Below are positions 1 through 9,553 of a stretch of 41,397 bases of DNA, piece by piece. The notes below the pieces were generated by a model. The model was not told the DNA's origin, searched no databases, and saw only the letters and a program-made list of their open reading frames with translations. The position numbers and the translations under genes were made by a program. Source of the stretch: an uncultured Bacteroidales bacterium (GTDB taxonomy: Bacteria; Bacteroidota; Bacteroidia; Bacteroidales; UBA932). The DNA lies in assembly GCA_944326315.1 (NCBI GenBank), contig CALVDP010000019.1, forward strand, positions 1 to 41,397. Reading direction: 5' to 3'. The first letter of the stretch is position 1; each line of letters begins with the position of its first letter.

Positions 1-104
1 ACGTTCAGTGCGGACTTCGGTTTGTCGTCAGTGGTGTATTGCGCTTGTGCAACAGTGCCACCGAAGCACAGAAGAAATGTCATTGACAGTAATAGGTTAC
101 GCAT
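1..104 (-). CDS. Secreted protein, N-terminal fragment only
   Basis: Reading the minus strand from an ATG at 104 gives an open frame that runs off the window edge. The first ~20 residues look like a signal peptide: MRNLLLSM, a hydrophobic LLCFGG core, then a VAQAQ cleavage-like site. The mature part begins YTTDDKPKSALN and is cut off after 34 residues. The protein is therefore probably exported, but nothing visible identifies its family. It is divergent from the island that starts at 451 and marks the island's left flank. Confidence 0.6.
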   Translation of the reverse strand, partial: MRNLLLSMTFLLCFGGTVAQAQYTTDDKPKSALN

Positions 105-450
105 GATTGTGGTTGTGTTGGAAAATAGGTCGGTAAATATGTGGTGTTCAGCGTGTATTTCCAGAATACTTTGTAAAAGTAATTAATATATCAGATAACC
201 ACAATCTGATTCACAGAAAGTTTTATGAAAATCTTAACGAAGTGACCTTATGCACGGATTATTGCTTTCGCGCCGGCTAAAAAGATGCGCTCAAATTAAA
301 TTTTCTAATGAAATTACCGAATTTTAATAAAATTCAAAGAGCCGTCCAGGCTTTTATTTTAACTTTGTATCATGTGCTTAATTTACTTATGAAATCCATT
401 CAATTCGATGTTATTTCTGAGTAATTGTTTAATTGAAGAAAACCACTGAA
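105..450. other. A/T-rich divergent intergenic region, no gene seen
   Basis: About 350 bp separates the divergent secreted-protein gene and the HEPN-NACHT gene. I see no convincing ORF, tRNA or repeat. The stretch is strongly A/T-rich, and near its right end carries a -7-type promoter box at 360-367 that would serve the + strand operon. Confidence 0.6.
360..367 (+). promoter_or_regulatory. Bacteroidota -7 box candidate for the HEPN-NACHT operon
   Basis: TAACTTTG matches the Bacteroidota sigma-70 -7 consensus TAnnTTTG. No clear -33 TTTG is seen at the expected distance. It lies ~85 bp upstream of the ATG at 451. Confidence 0.4.
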
Positions 451-3400
451 ATGACACTTAAGACCAATTTCGAGCATGTAAATGAATATTTGGAATTACT
501 GAATCGTCTTGCGGAATATCTTAAGGCTGTCCCGGTCGCTCACAGCAAAAAGGGCAGGAATATGGAGGATATCTTGTTTTTGGACAAGAACAATCGCTTT
601 TTTGTCGAAGATTTCAGTTATGTGTTCGGAAACAGCAGACATACAGGGGTGGAGCTTGTTGCATTGTGGCGAAAATTGGATTTGCCCCCAATGGTAAAAT
701 CTGATATAGATGTTTTGTTTAGATATAATGAGCGATTGAATGCCATTTCTTCACATGTCTCCGATTACAGAAAAACAGTCCATGTCGCACTCAATTCTCT
801 CGAAGCATTCTGCAGGAATGTGGTTTCTATTCTTGGAGGATCAGAAAACGAGGCGCGACGTTGGATATTCAACAGCTTCTTTATATTGCCGTTCAGAGAG
901 TCAGACAGTAATGAAAAAAAATATCTCATACCTGTTGGAGACAGGAATTTAAGGGATTTGTTCCTTACAATAAAACGTTTCAGGAATGATTCGACACATC
1001 ATAATGTTACGTCGTTTTCCGCTCCGGAATCTGATGAGCAGCTCATTAAATATTACTGTTCGGTACATTTTGATATCATCATATTTGTCCTTGTAATTCT
1101 TGAACGATTTTACGATGAACTTCTGACATGCTCATGCAATGAATCCGACTTTGAAAACACGATAGAAGAACTCGGAAAGGATGAGAGGATTTCAATAGGG
1201 AAATCAGCAATCAGTATAGGATACACACGACGTGTAAAGGAATATGTACGGAAACTGTTGCAGGAATCTTTCCGTGGAACCGTATTATACAATAAACCGG
1301 AAGTAATTGAAAATAATTTGCCGGAGTTAAGAATAAGGGTCCGGGGCCAGGAAAAGAAAGAGAAAAGCAGTGAGGTCTTTTCCGGGAATAGTGGAAGGAT
1401 TTTGGTGACGGGTCTCCCTGGAAGCGGAAAGTCGGTGCTTATTTTCAAAATGATACTTGAAGGAATACCGCATTTGCTTCCATTGTATTTTACAGCAGAT
1501 GAATTCAATGAAGAATGTCAGCCTGGTGAATTGGTTTCAAGAAAAGTATTCGGTGCGGAGAATCTGACTATCAGTCCTAAAACAAAAGCGTGCGGAATGA
1601 TGCGGCTGACCAGACTTCTTAATGAGGGGGAGGTTGTTTTTTTCGTAGATTCAATAGAATCCGGATTGAAAAATCTGGACAGAATCATCAGGTTCATTGA
1701 TGCTTATCCACAGTGTAGGGTTATTGCTGCGACTCAGCCGGATGAAGCTGATACTGTCTGGAATGCCTTGTCTGGAGAAGGTTTTACATGTTATGAAATA
1801 TGTCCGTTTGACAGGGAGCAGGCGAAACATCTGATGCGAATCTATTCTATTCTATTGAACAATGTTGACCATTCAAGAACACTGGAATACAAGATCCGCA
1901 TGGCGACTGACGGATTGTCTATTATGAGGCACCCGTTGTCACTTCTTCTTCTGATTCATCTGTTTGAGACGAATCCTAATCTGACGATTGATTCAATTAA
2001 CCGTACACGTCTTTACAGGATGATGATCCAAAGCATCGAAGATAACAGGCTTCTCGATGTGAATGAACGTAATTTGATATTGGAGCAGCCATTCATAAGG
2101 CAGTATTATAGCGATGTCAATGAAATACTTTCTCTGGGAAGCAAAATAAAGTCATTGATGGCAGAAAGAAAGGACGATGACTGTATCAGGGAAATAGAGG
2201 AATGTAGTTTTATGAGCTCGGATGACAGGTTAAGGACAATGTTTGAGATCATGGAGCTGCTTCCTGAAATTAAACCGGAGAAAGCCGGTGAGATATCTGC
2301 ACTCAGGACACTTGTCACGGTAACAATGTCTGACGGCCGCCGGTCCAAGGATGTAAAAACAGGAATATCGTTTGACAACGATGGAAATGTGTGTATCTCT
2401 GATACCGAACTCCCGGCACCTTCCGGAAATCTTGAAAAACTGGCATCAGCCATATCTACAATAGGGTATTATGAACCTTCTGAAAAGGAGATAGACAGAC
2501 GCGACAGCCGTATTTTATATCGGCTCAGACCAAAATTCATCGTAGAGTCTTATGTGGCGAACATGCTTCTTCTTTATGGAAAATATGACATACATTCAGA
2601 TTGTATATATTTACAAAACATATTCAAGACTGCTGCAATATTGTCGACATCGAGGCTTCTGGATATTATTTTCAGTTTCAGATGGCTTAAGGAATGGCTG
2701 TATGACAGGAATGATACGGAAGCAATGAAGTGCTTTGAATTCCATGCTTTGAAAGACAATATGCTGGCAAGAAAAATCATTGACAGCACAACAGATTCGG
2801 TGTCATTACTCGAGAGACTTATCCGGCAGTTTGACATAGCCACAGCGTTGAAATTATCAAATACCGTATCTGACATATCCGGATATATAAATGAAATCCT
2901 GTCGTCAAAAATGAATGATGACCAGTTGGAGCATTTTATCCTTTCAACTGTGCCGTCTCTGGAGAATATCGTTGACAGTCAAATATTGGTACATTGGAAG
3001 AATGTCGCGATAGCATCAATGGATTCTTTGTCCCTTGCTGACAGGTACGATACAAGCAACAGTTGGCTTCCGAACGCTGGAGTCCAGGAAAAACTGTTCT
3101 CTTCGGGAAGCAAGTCCGGGGCGTTGAAGATATTGGCCATGCTTTTACATTCTGCGACGAAAAACAGTATCAAAAGAAGTCGTTATCGGATGATATTGGA
3201 ACATCTGATAAAATTCAAGGCCTACGACATAAACGGCTTGAAGGATATTTTCTGGGAAAATATAAGTGAAGGGCTTGGCGTTGAAAGTTTTCGTGAAGAT
3301 CTGCTTGCGTATCTGGACATAATACCGATAGAAAGCATCCCGGATAAAATATCGTTGCAGCTGTATGACCAACGTATTATCCGCTATCAGATCAGTCTGG

Positions 3401-4986
3401 CCCTGGATTGGAAAAAAAGGCAGATACAATGGATAAAAACTCCGCCGGTATGGAGTAATGACAGACTTTTCAGGCAGGTGTCGAAATCCTGTTCTTCAAT
3501 AAGGCAAATATCCTATTCTTTGTATTCGCACCCGTCCGATACTACCTACATAGTTTGTGCAGAATCGGTAAGTGAGATGCCGGAGGGGAAATTCTGCCGT
3601 CTGGGAAATTTTGACCAATGGTTTTCCGTTCAGGATGTCCAGGATCTGAAAGAAGAACATCCTATGTCCCAAGTGGCTTATGTGTCACTGGTATTGGATG
3701 ACTGGATTCCAAGAAAGGAAAGCGGAAACATACGGATAAATTCTGACAAGATAGGCAGGACAATCCCGTACGTGTATCTGTATTGTGAGGGAAACAATGT
3801 GGTCATTCGTGTTGAAGACAGTGTTTCTGCAGCATTTCTTGCAGACAAGGCAAACGTAGCCGATATAAAGGAATCCCCATCGTGCCAATTCAATGGAAAT
3901 GATGCCTGTATTGTAGGAATAGACATATATCCGGTCAATCCGCTGAGCCGGCTGATATGGCTGCATCCTGTCCGAAATGACGGATCCGAGTACTCCAAAG
4001 TACCGGTTGCCGTTGACAGCTTTCCTGAAAAAGGGTATATGAAATTCTATCATTGCAAAAAAATCAACGAAGATGTCAGAAAATACGGGGCGCTTACCCT
4101 TAAGCTTTTGTCCAGGGAGACTGTCGCAATGTCCGGGGAAATAGAGAAGTGTATGTATCTGGGGGCTGAAAAGGGAATCCATTATATTGCTGTCCCGTTT
4201 TTTCTTGAGGAAAAGCAATGGATCAGGCCGTCAGACGGCACATGGGCCGCACAGGTCGTCGGATCGGTTGACATAAGGGAAAACAGAAATACGGACGTTT
4301 GTGTTCCTGATTCCTACAAAGGCCTTATGTGGAAACTAAGACGCAAGGGCGGCAAGTCAAAGGATTGTTTTTTCATCTCAGGAATAAGACACTACGGGAA
4401 TATCCCGGAATGCAAGTGTGGTGAAGAACTGACGATGAACGCAAAAGTATGTTACTATGAGCCGCTGTCCGGATATATTCCGGAAAAAACAGCCGCAGAA
4501 CCTCTCCCGGATGTCTCTGTCGATTATGTGATCGGGACGTATGCCAAGATTGACAATAATGATTATATAGCTTTACCGATAACAGGATATCCTCAAAAGG
4601 CTAAATTTTATTATTCCGATATCATGCCGAGACGAATGCCTGTAGAATGGGCCGGGAGGATAACAGGAATGGATCATAATAAGGTATATTTGATTCTTGA
4701 CAAGTCGATGCTGCAGCTTTGGAGGAACCGCAGACAGAACAAACTGCAGTTTTTCACTGATGCCAATATCCCTGATCCCGTTTCCGTTACTTTTTCATCT
4801 GTGCTCAGCCTTGTAGACTTGTCTTCTCCGGAAAAATATCACGGAAGCATAGTTGATATCCTTATAAGGGAATGGCTTGAGAATGGCAATACAGGTAGTA
4901 GGGAATATAATTTCTGCCAGGCAAAGGGGCAAGGTGAAAAGTTCCTGAAATATTTCAAGGGAAGAATTAAGGATTTACAGAAATAA
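451..4986 (+). CDS. HEPN-NACHT (STAND) ATPase, predicted RNase effector
   Basis: A 1,511-residue protein from the ATG at 451; a TTG at 433 would add six residues. Residues ~105-230 are helical with FRNDSTHH, giving an R178-x4-H183 pair of the kind that forms the HEPN RNase site. Residues ~315-560 look like a NACHT/STAND NTPase: Walker A GLPGSGKS (321-328), Walker B VVFFVDS with D400, a sensor-like VIAATQP, and a downstream RHPLSLLLL segment typical of NACHT winged-helix regions. Residues ~700-1000 are helical and repeat-like; the rest is beta-rich, and ~1360-1430 resembles an OB/S1-type strand pattern. In known STAND proteins the C-terminus senses a trigger, the NACHT oligomerises and the N-terminal effector fires, so RNA cleavage on infection is the inferred role. 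The next gene starts 12 bp downstream, suggesting co-translation. The domain calls come from motifs only. An alternative is a non-catalytic HEPN used as an oligomerisation domain. Confidence 0.72.
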   Translation: MTLKTNFEHVNEYLELLNRLAEYLKAVPVAHSKKGRNMEDILFLDKNNRFFVEDFSYVFGNSRHTGVELVALWRKLDLPPMVKSDIDVLFRYNERLNAISSHVSDYRKTVHVALNSLEAFCRNVVSILGGSENEARRWIFNSFFILPFRESDSNEKKYLIPVGDRNLRDLFLTIKRFRNDSTHHNVTSFSAPESDEQLIKYYCSVHFDIIIFVLVILERFYDELLTCSCNESDFENTIEELGKDERISIGKSAISIGYTRRVKEYVRKLLQESFRGTVLYNKPEVIENNLPELRIRVRGQEKKEKSSEVFSGNSGRILVTGLPGSGKSVLIFKMILEGIPHLLPLYFTADEFNEECQPGELVSRKVFGAENLTISPKTKACGMMRLTRLLNEGEVVFFVDSIESGLKNLDRIIRFIDAYPQCRVIAATQPDEADTVWNALSGEGFTCYEICPFDREQAKHLMRIYSILLNNVDHSRTLEYKIRMATDGLSIMRHPLSLLLLIHLFETNPNLTIDSINRTRLYRMMIQSIEDNRLLDVNERNLILEQPFIRQYYSDVNEILSLGSKIKSLMAERKDDDCIREIEECSFMSSDDRLRTMFEIMELLPEIKPEKAGEISALRTLVTVTMSDGRRSKDVKTGISFDNDGNVCISDTELPAPSGNLEKLASAISTIGYYEPSEKEIDRRDSRILYRLRPKFIVESYVANMLLLYGKYDIHSDCIYLQNIFKTAAILSTSRLLDIIFSFRWLKEWLYDRNDTEAMKCFEFHALKDNMLARKIIDSTTDSVSLLERLIRQFDIATALKLSNTVSDISGYINEILSSKMNDDQLEHFILSTVPSLENIVDSQILVHWKNVAIASMDSLSLADRYDTSNSWLPNAGVQEKLFSSGSKSGALKILAMLLHSATKNSIKRSRYRMILEHLIKFKAYDINGLKDIFWENISEGLGVESFREDLLAYLDIIPIESIPDKISLQLYDQRIIRYQISLALDWKKRQIQWIKTPPVWSNDRLFRQVSKSCSSIRQISYSLYSHPSDTTYIVCAESVSEMPEGKFCRLGNFDQWFSVQDVQDLKEEHPMSQVAYVSLVLDDWIPRKESGNIRINSDKIGRTIPYVYLYCEGNNVVIRVEDSVSAAFLADKANVADIKESPSCQFNGNDACIVGIDIYPVNPLSRLIWLHPVRNDGSEYSKVPVAVDSFPEKGYMKFYHCKKINEDVRKYGALTLKLLSRETVAMSGEIEKCMYLGAEKGIHYIAVPFFLEEKQWIRPSDGTWAAQVVGSVDIRENRNTDVCVPDSYKGLMWKLRRKGGKSKDCFFISGIRHYGNIPECKCGEELTMNAKVCYYEPLSGYIPEKTAAEPLPDVSVDYVIGTYAKIDNNDYIALPITGYPQKAKFYYSDIMPRRMPVEWAGRITGMDHNKVYLILDKSMLQLWRNRRQNKLQFFTDANIPDPVSVTFSSVLSLVDLSSPEKYHGSIVDILIREWLENGNTGSREYNFCQAKGQGEKFLKYFKGRIKDLQK

Positions 4987-4998
4987 ACATTGGCCGAT

Positions 4999-7900
4999 AT
5001 GGAGACAAATTCATTTTTCCTGATAAAGTTGGATAGGAAAGGGAACGTTTGTTTCGGGGCAGAAAATACTTATGTTCCGGACGATTTGCATATAGCTGAC
5101 GGAATTAATTTAGAATCTTACTCCCTGCCTGTCACGTTCAAGGCCGTCCGTTTGGCAATGGATGTTGATCCTGCAGAAGAACAGTTCGGGGCCATTGTCG
5201 ATGATCTTTTGAAAAAGAGAAATGAAATCAGAAGACAGATAAGTGAAAATGTTGAATTAGAGGCAACTGTAACTGAAACAGGACTACGGCTACTGATCCG
5301 TCCGGATATAGAGACTGATAACAGTTTTGAATACAGTGTACTTAGGAACTCGATTGCAGATTTCAATATTGTCAATGCGCTGGAACCGGGAGACAGACTT
5401 AAAGTTATGCCTGTACGGCTGGGACCATTCGTCTATTGCAAGATAACTGAGGTCATTTCGCTGAACCGGAAGCGGGAAACAGAGATGAAACTGGAAAGGG
5501 AAAAACGGAGGGAGCAGGCAATACTCAGAAAGGATCTTGTGACAGTGTCCGGAAAAGCTTTATGGTGTCCGATTGTATCGGAAATCTGCAGGATTGAAAC
5601 TGAAAATAAAGAATCATTCGAAGTCGCAAGACTTATGGATCATGATATCGAATATAATTCAACTGTAAAGCTGAAATTGTTTTCCATACGTCCCAAAGTC
5701 GGGAATAACGTGTCATTATGGATATGGCCGGCAAAAGAAGATGAATACATTCAATTGAACGGCAAGGCAACACATGTGCGATGTGAAGCCATTCTCCCGG
5801 ACTATATTCCGGAGTATTCGTCAAAATCTGGTACAGTCATATCGCATGCGACGGAATCCATTGTGGTTACTGTCAGTTTTGACAACAACTTATGGAGAAA
5901 TTGTGTTTTCAGGAACAGGTATAATTATAAAAATCGCCAATGGGAGCCGGATCCTGAACTGGAGGCGTTGATTCCCAAGATAGTAAAATACATGCCTCTT
6001 GGATTCGATGCATTGTTCCTGACGGATTTCCGGGTACAGAATGATACGAAAGAAATAAAGAGCCGTCTGAAACTGTGTGGATTTTCAAAGACCATAGAGG
6101 GTCGGGTCAGGGATATAAATCGCGGACAGGGAATGTTGGAGAGACATGTACTTGCCAGTATATGTGGAAGAAAGAATGCTGAGGTGTATTATATTACTTC
6201 AGACGAGTATGCCGGACGCATCTCCACGTCTTATATGCCGTCTGCATTGGCCGAATATGCCGGACAATGGATTTATACACCGGAAATGCGTGTCCCGGCA
6301 GATGTATATTTAGATAAAGACAACAAAGTCGTATTTAACGTAATATCGGCACTTGAAGAAGAAAAAAAGTCGCTTGAATCCAGTATTGGACAGTCGCTTG
6401 AACTTAAATTGTGTCTGGTACGCAACAATAATGTCTACCTTACTACAGAAGGAGGATATCCTGTCGTGTATACCTGCAGGACAGAAGCCGAGACAGAGTA
6501 TATGCGGCAGAACATCTTCATGAAACTGAAATTCAGAATTGACGGCATGGACGGAGACCGCGTGTCTGTAATACCGTCAGAGTTCATAGATGAAACCATA
6601 AGGAAAAATGAACTTGTAGAAGGTGTGGTGTTCTATGCGGATAATATCAAGGAATTGAATGATGACATGCTGCAGGCGCGTTATCAGAATTTTCCTTGTA
6701 TAATATTGAAAAAATCCCTGACTGCCGATGACAGTGTCCGGACAGATACTCTTCAAGTGATGATGATAGGATTTGACAGGAAACGAACTTCTATAATGTG
6801 CATTGCGCATCCGGAACTCGTCAATGCCCCGGTCATCAATACAAGGGTATTGCTGAAGGAGGAACTTACGCAAAATCTATGGAGCTGCTCGAAAAAGAAC
6901 AGAATAATGCTGATGAAAACGGACAGGAACGAGTCTGTTCTTTTGCGCTCGATATTGAAGACATACGGCGGTCCAGTCACAATGGCTGTATCTCCTGTGT
7001 CTTCCGAAGAGACTCCGATAAGGATGTGGGTGAAATCCGGGCATGTGGTCGAAGATTTCAATTACAAGGCTCTTTTGGAAGAAAAGGTAAGGGTGCAGTG
7101 TGGAATTACCGGGAAAATGCCGAAAGTCCTGTATGGAGATGTGGTGTTGACGGTTCCGGCTGAATCTCTTTCTGAAAAGCCGGTTTATGACCTCATATAT
7201 ACGGGAGAAGTTCTCAATGGAGGAGAACTTGTATGCAGACTGGCAGATAATGCGGAAGAGAAACAATCGGAAGGTACGGCAACCAATCAAAAAGACGGGA
7301 TATATGGCAAGGTGGTTTCCGTAACAGGAAAAACTGTCGTGTTTGATATCCAGGGGCAGCAGGTATCTTTGTCATCAGACAGGCAGCTTCATATTCCGCT
7401 TCGTTTTGCCGGGGCGCTGGACCGTATATTTACCGGGGGATCATCCTGGGCCGTGCATGTGGAAAATGATGTCTGGCAACTCGACAACAGATGCCCTAAC
7501 TGGCCAATGACCTACAGGATTATAGGTCAGCTAAGATATCAGCAGAGACCGCAGATGCAGCGAGACTGGATTGTCAGAAGCGAAGACGGTAAAATAGGCT
7601 TGGTTGACGGCCGGGGAATCCGGAATGTCAGTTCCGGGTCATTCTTGTCTTTGACATTGGATGAAGGAGCTTTTGTGAATGAAAATTACACATATTTGAG
7701 GGAAGCTGACAGTTCTATCGAGGGAAAGGTGCTTGACATGATATTCGATTCGTTCTGTCAGGAAGAAAAATGTATAATATGCCACCCTTGTGCTGCAGGA
7801 TTCCACGGGACATACCGAATACCGCTTGATGACTGGAGTTGGGGGACCAGGGGAATGGAAAGCCTGAACTGTGAACATTTTACCGGAGCTCTCTTCAAGG

Positions 7901-9531
7901 CAAAGGTTGTTGCTGTAGATGGGACAGACGTAATAATGAATCGAAAGTGTCTGATAGAGCAGCACCGGCTTTTGACATCTTCCATCGTGACAGGAAATTA
8001 TCAGATGAAAGTGACAGGCGTCTCAAAAAAAGGGTATATCTTGCGTCAGTCCGGTGTTGAAGCCTTGCTGCCGTTTGATAAAGCAGCCTGGTTCAGTCTG
8101 GATTCAAGTCAAATTATTCATGACTATCTTCCGAACGGAACTTTGGTTGAAGTGTTTGTGTCCAATGCGCAGGATGATACAGATTCTGCATTGGTCGCTG
8201 ATTTGAAAACGGTAAGAGAAGACGATGTCATGGAATGGCTCGGAAATTCAGAAGAATATGCCTTGCTGCCGTTTACTGTTTGCAGGATTGGCCGTAACTA
8301 TATTTTCCTGGAGAAAAAAGGAGTGGTACTTCCATTGAGTACTGTGCAACTACGTGAATGGCAAGGGTGTGACCTTGGTGCGAAATACAAGGTAGGCCAG
8401 CAGTTTTATGACTGCGTTGCGGAATGGCATAAGGAAACACAGTCTTTTAAGTTGCAATATAATGCTGAAATCAAGGAAAGACCCGTTCCGGAAATCGGCA
8501 ACGTATATGATGCTGTCATAACACAGTATCTCGAAGATGAAAAATGTACATGCTATGTCAGGTTTGACAGATGGACGGCGGTTGTCAGATATAGAGACAT
8601 GAGCTGGGAGCCTCAGCCGTTGGGGACAAGGCCGTATCCGGTAGGGTCAAGTCATAAAATCAAGGTCTTAGAGGTCATTGACAGGCAATCTGTCATATTT
8701 GCAAGTATAAAGGCATGTCAGCCTCGTCCTGAGACGGGGCCTGCATCAGAACAAGCCGGGCAGCATCCGGAAATAAGGCGCTTCAAGTTGAAACGCTATG
8801 TGGACGGTAATGACAAAATTTTTCTTATGGATCAGAATAATGTTCCCGGGATATTGTCTGCCGCTGATGCAGTGCGCCAATTGTCCGTAATAGCACGGCA
8901 ATTTGAAAATACCGGAGATTATATAGAACTTCCGGTAATCGGGCTGCAAGACTACAGACTCAGGGCCAGCGAAAAAGTCATATTTGAGAAACTCTCGGAA
9001 CTTGAGGCGGAATTAAGGTTGGCTTCGTCAGGCAGGACGATACTTGAATGTATTGTCAGCCGGGTCACAAACAAATATGTCTTTGTGAAGTATGGGATTC
9101 TGACGGGTCGAATAGCAAAGGAGGAGGCGTGGTGGCAGAATGTAGTCCCGCTGAAGACATTATATGTACCGGGGCAGAAAGTGAAGTGCCTGGTGTATGA
9201 GACGGATGCGACTCTCTGTATGTTTAATGCGAGTGTTATCAAGGCTGATCCGGATGCAATAAACAATCTGCTTCCATTCAAGGGAACAGGGGAGGATATT
9301 ACCGTAAGGGTGATAAGGTATCAGCAGGAAAAAAATTATGTTCTGGTGAGCGTGAATGAGAATATCTATGGCATGCTTCCGGTTGAAGAAGTTTCCTGTA
9401 GTGACATTGCTGAATGGACAGACCGCTTCAAGGATGACTATATCAAGGTCAGGGTCATGGATTATGAACCTTCATCGTGCAGGATTATATTGAGCAGAAG
9501 GCAGATTCTTGCTCCAGGTATTGTCGAATGA
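4999..9531 (+). CDS. Giant protein with multiple S1-like OB repeats
   Basis: About 1,510 residues from the ATG at 4999 (a TTG at 4990 would add three), 12 bp after the HEPN-NACHT stop. I recognise no catalytic motif. The C-terminal third has S1 RNA-binding-like repeats: ~1166-1242 (GNVYDAVI through YPVGSSHKIKVLEV), ~1347-1417 (ECIVSRV-TNKYVFVKY-GILTGRI through VPGQKVKCLVYE) and ~1433-1502, ending in RIILSRRQ. Weaker strand-rich units of similar length (VVSVTGKTVVFDI, VTGVSKKGYILRQ) suggest diverged OB folds over much of the protein. A highly charged segment at ~154-179 is probably helical. S1 domains bind RNA, so the inferred role is an RNA-sensing or scaffolding partner of the HEPN-NACHT protein. 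No signal peptide or TM segment is seen, so it should be cytoplasmic. Confidence is high that it is a gene and moderate on the S1 fold. Confidence 0.7.
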   Translation: METNSFFLIKLDRKGNVCFGAENTYVPDDLHIADGINLESYSLPVTFKAVRLAMDVDPAEEQFGAIVDDLLKKRNEIRRQISENVELEATVTETGLRLLIRPDIETDNSFEYSVLRNSIADFNIVNALEPGDRLKVMPVRLGPFVYCKITEVISLNRKRETEMKLEREKRREQAILRKDLVTVSGKALWCPIVSEICRIETENKESFEVARLMDHDIEYNSTVKLKLFSIRPKVGNNVSLWIWPAKEDEYIQLNGKATHVRCEAILPDYIPEYSSKSGTVISHATESIVVTVSFDNNLWRNCVFRNRYNYKNRQWEPDPELEALIPKIVKYMPLGFDALFLTDFRVQNDTKEIKSRLKLCGFSKTIEGRVRDINRGQGMLERHVLASICGRKNAEVYYITSDEYAGRISTSYMPSALAEYAGQWIYTPEMRVPADVYLDKDNKVVFNVISALEEEKKSLESSIGQSLELKLCLVRNNNVYLTTEGGYPVVYTCRTEAETEYMRQNIFMKLKFRIDGMDGDRVSVIPSEFIDETIRKNELVEGVVFYADNIKELNDDMLQARYQNFPCIILKKSLTADDSVRTDTLQVMMIGFDRKRTSIMCIAHPELVNAPVINTRVLLKEELTQNLWSCSKKNRIMLMKTDRNESVLLRSILKTYGGPVTMAVSPVSSEETPIRMWVKSGHVVEDFNYKALLEEKVRVQCGITGKMPKVLYGDVVLTVPAESLSEKPVYDLIYTGEVLNGGELVCRLADNAEEKQSEGTATNQKDGIYGKVVSVTGKTVVFDIQGQQVSLSSDRQLHIPLRFAGALDRIFTGGSSWAVHVENDVWQLDNRCPNWPMTYRIIGQLRYQQRPQMQRDWIVRSEDGKIGLVDGRGIRNVSSGSFLSLTLDEGAFVNENYTYLREADSSIEGKVLDMIFDSFCQEEKCIICHPCAAGFHGTYRIPLDDWSWGTRGMESLNCEHFTGALFKAKVVAVDGTDVIMNRKCLIEQHRLLTSSIVTGNYQMKVTGVSKKGYILRQSGVEALLPFDKAAWFSLDSSQIIHDYLPNGTLVEVFVSNAQDDTDSALVADLKTVREDDVMEWLGNSEEYALLPFTVCRIGRNYIFLEKKGVVLPLSTVQLREWQGCDLGAKYKVGQQFYDCVAEWHKETQSFKLQYNAEIKERPVPEIGNVYDAVITQYLEDEKCTCYVRFDRWTAVVRYRDMSWEPQPLGTRPYPVGSSHKIKVLEVIDRQSVIFASIKACQPRPETGPASEQAGQHPEIRRFKLKRYVDGNDKIFLMDQNNVPGILSAADAVRQLSVIARQFENTGDYIELPVIGLQDYRLRASEKVIFEKLSELEAELRLASSGRTILECIVSRVTNKYVFVKYGILTGRIAKEEAWWQNVVPLKTLYVPGQKVKCLVYETDATLCMFNASVIKADPDAINNLLPFKGTGEDITVRVIRYQQEKNYVLVSVNENIYGMLPVEEVSCSDIAEWTDRFKDDYIKVRVMDYEPSSCRIILSRRQILAPGIVE

Positions 9532-9553
9532 AATCAGATGGCAAATCATTCGA
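9524..9553. terminator. Inverted repeat across two convergent stop codons
   Basis: TCGAATGA at 9524-9531 and TCATTCGA at 9546-9553 form an 8-bp stem with a 14-nt loop. Each arm contains the stop codon of one of the two converging operons. It is a possible bidirectional transcription end, but has no T-run and is weak as an intrinsic terminator. Confidence 0.35.
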
